This document shows positions 22,749-35,900 of a DNA stretch of 64,000 nt, piece by piece; the stretch's first letter is position 1; each line of letters opens with the position of its first letter. The DNA comes from Dicaeum eximium. Taxonomy: Eukaryota > Chordata > Aves > Passeriformes > Dicaeidae. The position numbers and the translations under genes were made by a program. The DNA is taken from positions 186,001 to 250,000 of the forward strand of contig VWZP01009168.1 in the NCBI GenBank assembly GCA_013396995.1. Reading direction: 5' to 3'. The notes beneath the pieces are model-generated. The model made no database searches. It was given only the letters and a program-made list of their open reading frames with translations, and was not told the origin of the DNA.

Positions 22749-25559
22749 GTAAGAACCTGGGTGCTCCTAAGCATACCCTAGTTTTAAACCCCAAATCAAT
22801 ATGTATGTCCTCCAAATCAGTGAAATACAGCTACTTACTGCTTTGCTCCCAACTCTGCTGCAGAGAGCCAATCTCTTCACTTACCTCTTGCATCTTTAAG
22901 CAGAGCAAGAAGTGATTTGTGTTGTGTGGAAGTGCCTGGGATTTCTTCATTCAAGTGAAAGTATGGTGCAGGTATTCTGATTGTTGCTGCAATTTATTTA
23001 TTCTGGGAAATCTCCCTGCTGTCACAGCTAGGCTGCTACTATTTATTTGAGCTAGTTCAGCTATCCCTGCACTGCACTATCTAGTAGCGGAGAGCTCAAA
23101 AGTAATAGCTGTGAAGGTTATGAAGAAAACTGACTATATGGTTTAAATAATGCTCATCCCTGAAAAAAGTTTTTCTTACATTTCTTTCAATATTTAGATT
23201 TAGGTATTTCTGTGACAATTTCAACATGTATTTTCATTAATTTCCAGTTAGGTATAAATTATTGAGAGGGCTTTCTCACCTTCTCTCACCTTAAAAAAGG
23301 ATTATTTAGGTTTCAAAACTGTAGGCACCTGTGTTTGAATAAACACTATGATTCCCTTCATAAAAGAACTTGTTCTAACCTTTCTCAACATTTATTAGGC
23401 TGATGTGCAGGCCTCACAGTTCCTGCTTTTTAACTATATAAGAATGTTCAAGATCTTGTGTACTTTGAATAGAACAATACACCATGATTATAGCATCCTG
23501 TTATTTCAAGAGAAGCCTCTTGAAGTTTGTCACTTTTCAACATAAATAATATTATCAAAATCTGTTTCTCAGTTCCATGGGGGCAGGAGAAGAGATTTTG
23601 TCATTACACATAATGAGAAGTGTTTTCAGCAGTCATTATTTGGTTAAATGACTCTCTAAAACAGCACCTGTCCTACTTCTGTGACTGGATCATGGTCATT
23701 GCTAAAAATATGTTGATTATATGGTCAAAGTAAGAGCTGTGGCATTAATTCTATTTTATATCTCTGCATGTAGTTCTGTGTATGTGTTAAAAGTTGCGGC
23801 AGTTGAGTACATTTTGTTTGTTAGCAACTACATGGTGTTAGCAACCTGTATTTGGGCTTTAAAATAATCTCTATAATTTCCTTATTCTTTCATATTCCTC
23901 GTATTTCAAAATAACAATGTCCTTTTCTATGGATAAAATAAGGAATGTGTGCAGATGTTCCCATTCAAGTAGAGTTGTTTGGGTTAATTTGAAAAAGTGA
24001 GAAGAGAGGCATTTTGAATAGAACTGTCATGGACAAGGTCAGAGGAAGTCCTTTTCCTTGCTTTTGTTGTGCAGAGTAGTTGATTATCCCATAAAGGTTC
24101 TTATCAGCCAGTCCAGAGAGAAAGGCAAACTGTGCTCTCTTCAGTTAAGTGCCTGGTGTCTTTGAGATGTCCTTGAGCCCCAGGATATCCCCACCTGGCT
24201 GAAAGGTTGGGACATGAGGCACTCAGGTGATCCATGCTGTGCTCAGTGGGCAGGGCACTGGGTACTCATGGGTAGGTGGCTGAACTGAACTCCTGGTGCA
24301 GTGTTTTACTCCTTGAGAACACAATGTTTAGCTTTTGGCTTTTTGTTTTTCTATCTTTCTGGTATCAAGGTAATAAAGCAGTAACTCCATGCAGTGCAGG
24401 TCCAGCTTTGCTCTCCTTAATTATCTAGATAGCAAAAGTCAGCCTGAAAAATGGAAGGTCACAGAATAATATATAACAAGAGTAGGGATATCCCTGAAGT
24501 CTGTGGCTTCTTGTACATGGAACTAATATCTCAGTTGTGTCAATAAATATTACTCATAGATGGTTCCCTTCTCAGATGGTCTCTAGACCATCTGAGGCCA
24601 GTGTTGCTCTGAAATTGGGTTCATCTGGGTTTGCACTTTTCTGCAGACACTAACAGTGACAGCAGGACCTGGTGCTGTGGGACAGTAGTCATCATGACAG
24701 TTTTGCCACTATTTATTCCTCCCTTTGCTTGTAGCCCTAATAAATCCCTGTGAGTTACTGGAAACATGAGTGTCAGAGGACTGAACACCAGAGAAAGTGG
24801 GAAGATTAAATGGTATCTAACTCACAGTGCAGATGGATGGATAATGTTTACAGTAGTCCATTCATTAGACACCAAGAAAATGCTTACATCACTTAACTCA
24901 TTTTTCACTGATTATCAGTGCTTGGTAACTATGTCATGTCAGTGGACTATTTCAGGATGTGCCATAAGGTAAAAAAGGAAATCCCTGTGTCTTTAACAGC
25001 AGAATGCAGCATGTAACAACATTAATCTGTTTGTGTGAATCCAGCACATTCAGGCTTGTCACAGCCACCTTAATGCCCTTTCAATAACACTGTAATTTAT
25101 TCAAACAAAAGCCTTTGCAATTTGAACAGAAATATGACTGGCACACAGGCTGTGTTACTGAGAGCACCCAACAGCCTGACCTGTCATAGCTCCAAGGTTC
25201 AGCCTTCTCACCTATACACTGTATTTTCCTATTGAGCAGCCTGTTTGTTCTGAAGGTTTAGGTTTCTTTGAAAATTTTAACTTTTTTGTTTTCCTAAAGC
25301 TTAAGTTGTTATTTAAAGACTGGTCCTCCAATTTTCTTCTCAGAAGAAAATTATTGCCCTTCTGTTTTTCTGATAACCTGAGGCTGACTGCAGATTATAG
25401 CCTCTCTGTACTCACTTGTGCCATAGGAACACAGTTCCCAAAAGAAGGAAGGTAATTCTTTACCCTAAGCAATAAACACCTTGTGTTAGGCAAAAATACC
25501 AACATTATACTGTGGTTTAGCATCATCAACCTGCTCCTGTTGGATCACTGCACTGGAGT

Positions 25560-25815
25560 ACCAGAGTTATGGATGCTGGAGAGCATCTCTGGAGGTCACT
25601 TTGTCCAACTCCTTACTCAGAGCAGGATCATCTACAGTAGCTTGCTCAGGGTCATGTTTGATTTTCAATATTTCCAAAGATGAAGAAACCACAACTTCTC
25701 TGTGCAACCATTCTAATGTCCTACCCTCATGATAAAACTGTGTTTTAAATGGAATTTTGTATATCTAAATTTTTGCTTGTTGCCTCCTGTCCTTTTAGTG
25801 GATACCAGAAGAAGA
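25560..25815 (-). mobile_element. Old CR1 LINE fragment, antisense
   Basis: It contains TCTGGAGGTCACTTTGTCCA, then AGAAACCACAACTTCTCTGT and TGCCTCCTGTCCTTTTAGTG, which match diverged CR1 in reverse orientation. It is more degraded than the other copies. Confidence 0.7.
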
Positions 25816-25964
25816 ATCAGAACCTAAGCATTTAGCTGTTTATGTTTGGAATTATGGTATCCTCATGCAAATTTCATTAGGTCAGGAGCTGGAAAATAAA
25901 GGACATTTTTGTTTTTCCAAGAAGATGTTTCCCACTCCCTCATTTGAAGTGCTGAGTCCTGCAC

Positions 25965-26669
25965 TTGGGTCACAACAACCCCTGCAGTGCTGTAGGCTGT
26001 GAGAAGAGTGGCTGGAAAGCTGGAAAGGGACCTGGGTGTGTTGGTGATAGCAGCTGAACATGAGCCAGGTGTGCCCAGGTGGGCAAGAAGGCCAAGGGCA
26101 CCTGGCTTGCACCAGCCATGGTGTGGCAGCAGGGCCAGGGCAGCGACTGTCCCCTGTGCTGGGCATGGCTGAGGCCACACCTCAAATCCTGGGTTCAGTT
26201 CTGGGTTCCTTATGACAAGAGGAACATTGAGGGGCTGGAGCATGTCCAGAGAAGGGAATGGAGCTGGGGAAGGGTCTGGAGCACAAGTCTGATGAGGAGC
26301 AGCTGAGGGAGCTGGGGGGGGCTCTTGCTTTCCAAACTCCCTGAAAGGAAGGCAGAGCCAGGTGGGGGTTGGGCTTTGTTCCCAGGTAACAAATGACAGG
26401 ATGACAGAAAATTCCTCAAACTGTGCCAGCGGAGGTTTAGACTGGATATTAGGAATTTTATTTTTTTTCATGGAGACGGTTGTCAGGCACTGGAAGAGCT
26501 CGCTCAGAGAAGTGGAGTCACCATCCCTGGGCATCCAAAACCGTGTGGATGTGGCACTTGAGGACTTGGTTTAATGGTGAACACAGTGGTGGTGCTGGTT
26601 GACAGTTGGGCTTGAATTTAAGCATCTTTTCAAACCTTACTAATTCAGTGACTCTGTGGTTCTCTGATT
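25965..26669 (+). mobile_element. CR1 LINE fragment, sense, about 0.7 kb
   Basis: Landmarks in order are ACATTGAGGGGCTGGAGCAT, GGAAGGGTCTGGAGCACAAG, AGGAGCAGCTGAGGGAGCTG, GGAGGTTTAGACTGGATATT, GAGTCACCATCCCTGGGCAT and a degraded ATTCTATGA-type tail. It follows almost directly after an antisense CR1. The 223-codon minus-strand frame across it is spurious. Confidence 0.9.
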
Positions 26670-29600
26670 TCCAAGCCAGGAATATCTGAGGACTCCAACT
26701 TGGTGGCCAACTAACTCTGTGCTAATTCCCTACTGACTCTTCAAGCTGAGCTGAACTGTTGTGAATGACAGACCACGTTCCTCATAGGAACAGTGGGACT
26801 CATTGTGTCACTGGGAAAATCACACTTCTTCCTAATGAGCTGGCATTTCTCTTGATTTATGAAGCATTCTGGTTATCTGTTGAGAAAAAACTCTCTTTAG
26901 GAATGTGTATTAATGGTTCAGAACATGAAGTCACAGGACAAATCCAATTTTAAGCATGTATAATTTGAAGAGAGCAGAACCACATGGATGTCCAGTCAGA
27001 AGTTAGTGGTTAAACTGGTGCTTTGCTGAGCAGAACTGAGCATTTCTTACTACATTCATCACCTACAGAGGAAAACAACTGTATTTGCAGTTTTGGGCTG
27101 TTAGATATTTGTAAGCATAACTGGGTGTCCAGATACCTCCTAGCAATGGAAACCAGTTGTCTTCTGATTGACTCCACTATAGCACATGAGGCTGGTGTTA
27201 AGCCATATCTTCTCCACCAAGGTTTGCAGGTAATAAGGTAAATTCAGGCTGAAGCCAGGTGGCAGGTGTAACTCCCCATATGTACACAAAATTATAGTAG
27301 TTTGTCTTTTTATGACATTTTAGTCTTTAAAAATATTATAAATAATAAATCTAATGGAAGTAAGCAACTATTATTTTGGTCTTATTAATAAGCTTAGAAA
27401 AAGGTTGAGTGATTCATAATCCACCTTTTAAATAGTGTTAACTGAGCAACCTGAGCAAGGAAAAGATCCAAGAACTATTTTCAGAGTCTTCCAGTCTTGG
27501 CAGATTTAGAGACCAAGACGCTGAAGTTGACATGTACACAACAGGAAATTACTCATGGGGAGCCAATATCCTAACGTGGTACCTGTTTTGATAATTAAAA
27601 TGAAATTAATGGTTGTTTATTCCTGCAAATAGTCTTGAGATAGCTTACAAGTACATTAAGTATAGAAATACAAATCTGGAATATCAAGTGATGTGTCCTG
27701 CTCTCAGTCTTACCTAGACTATCCCTAACAGATGCTTCTTTGGGAACATTCAGTGATGCCTATTCAGCAATTGCCTATACCAATTAGTCTCTGTCAATGC
27801 TTAATTATTGTCCTGAGACAATATTTTCCTTTAGTAAAATTACGTTGCTCTGAATTATGCTATTTTTCTTTTTAATAGACAAGACCTTTATGTATATAGA
27901 AGGCACAGATAAAATTTGTTTCAGTCTTTGCTTTCTTGAACAAAAAAAATCCTGCAGCTTGCCTTCAAGCTTGAGTTGTCATTTCTAAATGTTGAGTGAT
28001 TTGGTGTGTTGTGGTTTAGTCTTTTTTTTTGTTTTAGGGGTCATTTTTGTGACCTTTTTCAGTCTTTCTCCAGTTAATTTATATAATTCTTAAGCTTCAG
28101 TTTGGAGGTAGAGGTAGTGTGAATAGCAGTGCCAATAAAAATTTCTACAGCAAGTGCCTCTTTAATTCATCATTTATCCAACTCTCTAGTCAGAACACTT
28201 TATCTGCTCTATTTTAAGGTATTTTTGAATCCTTTAACATTTATATGGTTCCTTCAGCCCTGGTGTTTTCCCAATAAATGCTTCAGTAACAGTCTTGCCC
28301 ATTTGCAATACAGTAGTACTGCACATTTGACTTGTACAGCATTAGGTTTCTTTTCTCTGAGAATTTCGGTTTCTCTTAGTGGTGTGATCAGACTCTGATC
28401 ACCTCTCACTGAAAACAGCATGGTTTTGGAGTCAGAGAACTGCAAAACACCATTTATGCTCTGACATAAATCCACTGTGAAGGACACCCTCACCAGTGCT
28501 TTTAACTCTGGAAATAGGGATAGACTCTAACCCCTCCACACCACTGTGCAGTCCAGCGTGGCTTTATGGCTCCCTCCTCCACCCTGCCATGTACAGCATC
28601 AGACTGGTAATCACTTAAGTCTTCACATATAAACCCAATAGCTACTAACCCTTATATCTGAGGAGGAAAACTGTGCTGTGGGTCTCTTCACAGCTGGATT
28701 TATGCCTATCCGAATTACTGTGTGTGTGAGAAAAGATTAGTGACGGCCGTTCTGTTACAGATAACACCCAGTGCCCGGCTATCAGTCACGAGCAGAGCGT
28801 GTGTTTCAGCAGCAGGGCAGAGCAGTTTGCTTCATCTTTTGGATACAAATGGTAAAAGGTTGCTCAACCCTTGCTGAGTCTGTGCCTCACTCAGGCACCT
28901 GTGGAAAGGTCCATGAATCAATTTTGAGCTGGCACTTCCCGTGCCCCCCTCGGTGCGTGGCTCCAGCCGCAGCGGTGTCTGGGCACGGCGCAGTAGCGTA
29001 GCAACAGCTTCAAAATACAAACCTGTATTATCTAGGAAATTGTCCCTGCCCAGTGATTACAGCAATGGCAAACACAGTGTAAATAATGTAGGTCGCACTG
29101 AGAGAAAATTAGAACAGGATTTATTTAGTAATTTATTTTTCCTCATATATATTTCATCTTGTGATACCCTCTTTGATGTTCTGAAAACAAGGCTCTTATC
29201 CCAGCATGTTTTGAAACATCTCAGCACCTACATTTTTGGAGTGAAAAATGTTTGGATTTGTGGATTGATTACTTCTTTGCTGGCCTTGAAAACTTATCTG
29301 TGCAGTTATCTTAGCAGTATTGTCACGTGTTAAATGGATCCTGTCCAAAACAGAGCAATTTGTGTTATTTCAAATTGGTTATTTCAGAAGTACCTAAAGA
29401 GCAGCTCTACTGAGGCTAATATTTACAAACACAAAATAATGCATAATCACTGGAGCAACAGGGGATGATAATATGTCAATTATTTTCAAATCTGTAAGAG
29501 GAAAGCAGCATTTCTGCTCTGCTCTTTGTTTTCTTTAGATATCAAGGGTTGGATTTGGCTCATCCAACTGAAGGTGTGTCTGGAAGCCATTAACTACAGC

Positions 29601-32600
29601 TCTGCAGGATGTCTAGGTTCTTTTTGCAACAAAAAGCTATCTGAAATAGCATGATGGGGTGTTAATTCCTGTGGCCAAGTGCAAGCACCACCTGCAGAGG
29701 GAGATTACTTCTTAGGTAGACTCCGTTCGTTGTATGGAGCCGGGCCTAATTCAGTTTTCCAACCATGGGCATCCCCTGCTGGTTTAGATGTCTAAGGGCT
29801 TCTTTCTTGGCCTCTAGCTGCCTCTGCAGGCCATGGGTGTCCCATAGATCCTGTGTCATAAATATTTATGGATTTCCTCAGATATCCTATCAAGCGCTGC
29901 TGGGTATCCAGGCTTAGGCAACTGCATCAAGGCATTAACTTTCACTGAAAACGATGGCTTGGTCACCTGAAGTTAAATAAACTGAATACTACCAGTGACA
30001 GTTTAAATACAAATCTTGGATGACTAGATTAGACTAGGAGTGAATTCTGGTAATGGACATCTGGAAACAAACTTTGGATTGATTGATTTCTTTTTTAAGG
30101 CTATTTAATTTCCCTTTTTGTTTCAGTGTCCCCACTCAGCAACATCTGAAGTGCAACAGTGATCAAACAGTGCAATGTTGGACAATTCTGCTGTTCACTT
30201 TACAGTCTAAATGAACCAGATAAAATTATCTAATACATTTTATCATCTTTCCAAGACTGAGATCCAGCACTCTTCCTTTAACTTCAGTCAAATTTTATCC
30301 ATTTTTTAACAGCAATCCCCACATATGTCATTCAACTGTATTTGTTTTAGAATTACATTTTATTTCAGACACTACATTAGAAGAGAAAAGCCAACTGAAC
30401 ATATTAAATTTGAATTCCTAGATACTGCTTCAAACACAGTTTAAGATTTTAATTGGGAAAAGAAAAATTGTTTGTTTCTCATAAGACACTGCATTGAAGA
30501 CAAGTTTTCCACTCTTCTACCACTGTATTTACTAGTTCATTTGGAATTATTCAATGTCCTCTCATAACCCTGTTTGTGGCTGAAAAGAGATATATAAATA
30601 TTTGTATGTATTTGTGGCAATATAAAAAATATTTACCACTTCTTGGTGGGAAATGTTATGAACCTGTATGAAACTGCCTTCTGTGGCAGAAGAAAAGGAG
30701 GAAGTGTGTCACTCTAAAATGAATCATTTATTTGTCATCTGCAGGTATGATTTTTATATTTAGATCTCTAGGTGATCTTTTTCATATCAATTAAGGAAAC
30801 AATTGTAGGTGAATTTTTACTGTTGGTACATCTCTGATAATGTAGGACGTCAGTGACATTCATGACGTTCCAATGACGTGCTCAGGGATAGATGGGAAGT
30901 GAATTTGTCAGTGTACAGGTCTGGTTTTGGTACATCCAGCAGTGTTCAAAACCAGGATTTTGATTTACAAGTTAATTGATTTTCTGTTGCAAGCTCTAAG
31001 CAGGTGTTAATGAAGTAAAACTTGAGAATACATCTTCTGAGAGAAAACCATTATCTTCCTGCTCATATGTTTATAAAAGATGAGGCACAGAAAGGTAGAA
31101 TCTGCACACTGACCAAGATGGTTTCTTTGGGGATTCTAGGTAATCTGAAAAAGAAATTCATGGGACCAGATGTGACTTTTTGGGACATGAAATCAAGTGT
31201 TCTGTTACAGACAGCCTCATCATGTAATACTTCATTCATAAAGTGATCAAGGTCTATTTAAAAACTATTTTTATTCATTTTGGAAATCTGTTCCAGAATG
31301 TCACTGCTCTAAAGATTTGACACTTTAATTTCCAAATTAGGTTTATTTATGTGCAGCTAAAATATTCTTGCTCTTGTGCCAGCATGGTCCATTAGCAGTC
31401 ATTCATGCATTTAGCTCTTTTTAAAATCAGTTTGCGCTTAGACAACTTCAGATGTTTTGGGGCTAAACCAGTCAATCCTTTTTGTCTCCATTTCTGCCAG
31501 TTGTCATAGTAATCCCCTTCTGTACATGGCTTCTTTACACAAAGGTGCCTTTTTTTTTTTACAGCTGCCTCTTGTCTCAGGTTGCTTCTGCTTTTATAGC
31601 TAAACTACACAAGCATCAAAAAGATTCTTTTAATAACCTCCTGTTTTAAGATACCTATGATTGTTTGAGTAAAGAAATTCTATTTGAGGTGAAATGTCGA
31701 TGTTACTGTGCTTCAGGAGATCTCAACACTGTCCCCCTGTAGCTTGAGGGCTGGTTGAGAAGCAAGTGGAAGGAGTGGAAGCTTTGCATCTAAAAATAGA
31801 GGTATTTAATCACTCTTCAGACCTCTGCTCACATGTATTTGTACCATTTTTGGATTCATTTTAAAATCTATTTGATTAAAAATCTGAACACACCAGCAGA
31901 AGTGTTTTATATTTGCCCACATTTATACTTGGTCTAAAACTATGTTCATCCTTAGCTGTAACATTGGTACTTTGGGTGGCCCCTCATTGCAAGAGGGTCT
32001 CTGTCAGCCACAAATGGCCAGTGAGGTGCCAAATAATACTGACAAGTCCTCAGTAAACAGAAATACTAGGAGAAATAATTTAAACTTATAAAATTTTTAT
32101 TTTTCTTAATGTCATCAGAAGTTCTTCCTAAATTTAATTTTAATACACATTTTTCTCACAATTTCAAGGTCATATTTCCACAAAAAGTTGCTAAAAGGAA
32201 TATACTGGACAAAGGTAAAGTGACAAAAACCTGTTATATTCCATGTGGCCTGTTTGAAGAGGCACCAGTCTGTCTTCCCTTTCCTTGGTGAGCACATGGA
32301 TTTGTAAATAATCACAGTAAGTAGTTTCCAGTTACACAGTACATAGTTACACGGTGACATAAAAAACACCCCCTTTGTAAAAACATCAGAGATTTATTTA
32401 TATGTATATCACACTGAATGATTGCATCACTTATTGGACTTCATGAGGCACCTTAAATTCACTGATTTTCACCAGATATAGGCAGGATGCTTATCTGTTG
32501 AATCAGTAACTTCCTCACGGTCCTAACGCGCGTCCTTGCTGCGCTGGCGCCTTGCAGGAGCCCTGTAAAGAGCAGCCCAAGCTCAGAGCAGCAAAACCCG

Positions 32601-32659
32601 AGTCCCTCGGCTCCTCCCTGTGAGACTGCGGCGAGTGGAGTTTGGCCGGGGCAGAGTTT

Positions 32660-32960
32660 GTGCGCGGATTGGCCCCGCACCCGTGGCTGATAGCAGCTAA
32701 AAATACCCCGGTATAAAAGCGCAGCCACCCTGGCATTCCCTCCTCGGCTGCCAGCCCGGGAGGAGACCGTGCTGCTCTCCAAGTCCCTGCAAGGATGTGA
32801 CCAAAGAACGCTCTGCTGCCTAATTCACTTAACAATTAACTTGTCAAGACTGGACTGTGTGACTCACGGGGATGGTAACCAAGCACATTTTATGTTAAAA
32901 ACAAAAAAACAGACCGAAGGCCAGATTTTCCAAGCAGATTTTCCAAGCAGAGCGTGACAG
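32660..32960 (+). promoter_or_regulatory. Intronic TATA promoter with possible first exon
   Basis: A short GC-rich island with several CpGs (32515-32790) contains, in order, ATTGG (32667 region), a MEF2-like CTAAAAATAC (32696-32705) and a clean TATAAAA (32712-32718). Initiation near 32742 would be expected. A donor-like ACAG|GTGGGC near 32958, or ATG|GTAACC near 32873, could end a non-coding first exon. It lies between the two CLIC5 first exons on the same strand, so a third CLIC5 start is the simplest reading. A separate non-coding transcript is possible. No convincing coding frame follows. Confidence 0.45.
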
Positions 32961-35900
32961 GTGGGCTGGTGGAATGTCTTTGGAAGTGTGCCTGTAGAAT
33001 ACTCTGTACAAAAATGTTGTATATAAATTCACATAATCACCTGTATGGAGAGCATGCTCCATGATGGTGGAGTTCTGAACACTTGGGTAAACAAATGTAT
33101 TTTCATTTCACAATGGTTTGATTTAGCTGACATTGAGGAGTTCAAGAGTCTATTCTTAGCTTGCTGTTGATTCTGGGGAAATTGGGTCATTTCCTTGCAT
33201 TTTTGTTCACTTTCAAGCTTTTGTTTCAAGATGTAGCCTGGGGACTCAGTGAGTTCAGCGGCTGAGTGCATTGCAAGATAAATCTTTGGGTGTCTGAAGT
33301 CCTTAGGATGAATAAAGAAGACACCAGTGTTGAAAAACTCCCTTTTTAAAGTCTGGCAAAAGTTACACTGACTTGAAAACAGGGTGTAAATGGGGAAAGA
33401 ATTAGGAAGCATTAAAAATCAGTGGCACTATCAGCCCTATCAATAGTAAACTATTCCCACATGTATTACTTCCAGTGGCTCCGAGTTGTCATCTTTGATT
33501 TTATGAAGCTTTGCAGAATGAAGTTTGTATGTGTGAATTCCCCTTCATTTCCATTACAGCTTGTTTTGTTTTGTTTTGTTTACAATAATACAGTGCAAGG
33601 CTTATTTTGGGACAGTGATAGATGACCTGGCTAACTTGCTTTCAGTTTTGATTCTATATACATAGTTATCTAAAAAGGGCTATCAATTACCTTTTGATTT
33701 GTTGTTTAATTGTGTAGACCTCTCATGGCATATGAGATAATTTCAGTGTGTTGGTTTGATAATTCTGTAGCCTAAAATAATCTTCTTCTGGTCAGGAGAC
33801 CCAGCATGGTTAGAGATGATAGAACTCCCTCACAGTGACTTCCACCTAGTTGAGATGCAGAGCTGAGAGGAGTCAAACCTCACAACACACAACCTCACCT
33901 TTCTGAACTCTGCTTTTCCTCTCTGGAGGTCAATTTTCTGCATGACCCTGCAGGAAAGGCTTAACTGGGGAGTCTCTGTTTGCTCTGCAGGGGAATTTAG
34001 TTTTCTCTCAACGTCATGAGTGTACCTTCATACAAACCTTTATATATATTTACACCTCATACCTTTATTTACATTTATTAATTAGTGTGGTATCAACTCT
34101 GACTTACTGCTTGGGTAGAAATGGGTAGAAGTTGCTAATGATGAGTAAAGGGGTCCATAACTCATTAGAACTGTTCCAACTGATGTAGGTGTCACAGGAA
34201 AACCTAGTCCATTTTCTACAGAATTGCATCAGAGTTGTCACCAAGGTCAGAGCAGTGGGCCTGCAAAGACAAATTGAACTTTGACATTTTGGTGGTCTGT
34301 GAGGTTGCTCCCAGGTATTGAAGCCAGTGGCCAAGGGTCCACACCTTTCTTATAGAAGTGATACCTGCTACATGCTCTGTGAAAATTTGTGATTTTGGCA
34401 AAAGATGGAAAATTTTTGGAAAATCTTCCATTTAAGAGGCAAAAAACTCCTTATGTCTTTCTAGTTAGACTACCCAGTATTCCCAGATCTGATAGACTTA
34501 AACAAGGCATCACTGTTAATTAGACTGTGTTCAGTGTTGTCATAAAAAAATTACTTTTGGTCTTAAGCCAACCACCTTTTTAAGAATTTCCACAACCATC
34601 TTTCACTTAAGGATATGGGACATGTTCTTTGAAGTCCTAATGAGCTGGGTTTACTGGTCACCAGCAAAAATTTGTTAATGTGATGGCTTCCAGCAAAAAT
34701 CTGCTAACATAAAAGTGTATTTGCAGAAGAGAAGTTCATATCTGTGCTTAACTCACCACCTTGCTTCAGTTCATCCTGGTTGTTTGCATTAACTCTGCAG
34801 TGAAAAGGGTCCTCAAGCAAAAACAAGCCAACCTAAAATGGAGTATCACCAAGTCAACTTTAGGTGCTGCAAGATGTTGAACTCTTACTTGGAAGTTCTT
34901 AGGAAGGAAAAAAAGAACAAAGAACCCACCGTTCATTTCATAACGGCTTGAGGTGATGCACTAAGGCAAGTGAGCTGGCAAACTTAGTGGAAAGTTTATC
35001 ACAAAGTACCAAAGGGTGAAATGAAAAATGAATGAAGGCAATTTATTAAGGAGAATGGAAGAGTTCTGCAGTTCACCGTGAGGCTCAAGGTCAGCCAGCT
35101 GCATTAACCCAGGTGAGCAGCACTGCCATTGACCAGAGGCATCTCCATTGCAGAGGTTAAACTTTGCTGCCACAGAGGGACGTAGGGATGTTGAGCCCTG
35201 CTATTTCACACTGATCCAGTGTGAGTTTATCAGAGAGCAAAAATCCAAAGGCCCTTTCCTTAAGCCAACCAGTACATACACTGCAGAGGATTCTGAAATT
35301 CCACGGTGCAGATCCATGCACATAACCTGCTGTGCAGATACTGGTGCCAGTGTGTGAGCCCATGGGGACTAGCCTGAGTCATGAGTAATTTCAAACTGAG
35401 CTGCTGAAGGCTTCAGCTTTCAGAAATAATGTGCATCAGAACATAGAAAGTAATTTCAGCTCTCAGCCAAATTGTTTGCTAAACAACAGTGTGAAACACA
35501 AATGTGTCCAATGAAATCAGCAGCAACTGTGCATTCTTTGAGCCTTATTTACTGGGAGGAATTGAAGCCTAGACTGGTATGTGCATGAGTTGTACATGTG
35601 ATTTTGAACACTTTCTGTAAGTAATAATTCATAAATCAAGAATAAAGTAGTGTGTTGGGTGCTGGTCTTTTGTTTTGGGGGGATTTAATCCTAGTTTGCC
35701 TGTTCATACTTCAAATCTTAATTAATTTAGACTTAATTTATGATAAGAAGTATACAAAGAAGTGAAAATTAAATGAAAGAAGTGAACAGAAATAATCTAA
35801 ATAGGGACTTGCACGATGAACTCCTGTAAAATAAGACAGGAATAGGCATTACTTACTCTGTTGCAGACTTGGAAGTAAATAATGTAATTTTAGTTCTATG

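Noticed and set aside
25863..26534. 223-codon minus-strand frame
   Set aside because: It lies antisense on a CR1 copy. The Pro/Ser-rich translation is the usual by-product of this repeat, and parallel frames open in other frames as well.
32459..32835. Two overlapping minus-strand frames of about 106 codons
   Set aside because: They lie in the GC-rich promoter-like island, overlap each other in different frames and have no recognisable features.
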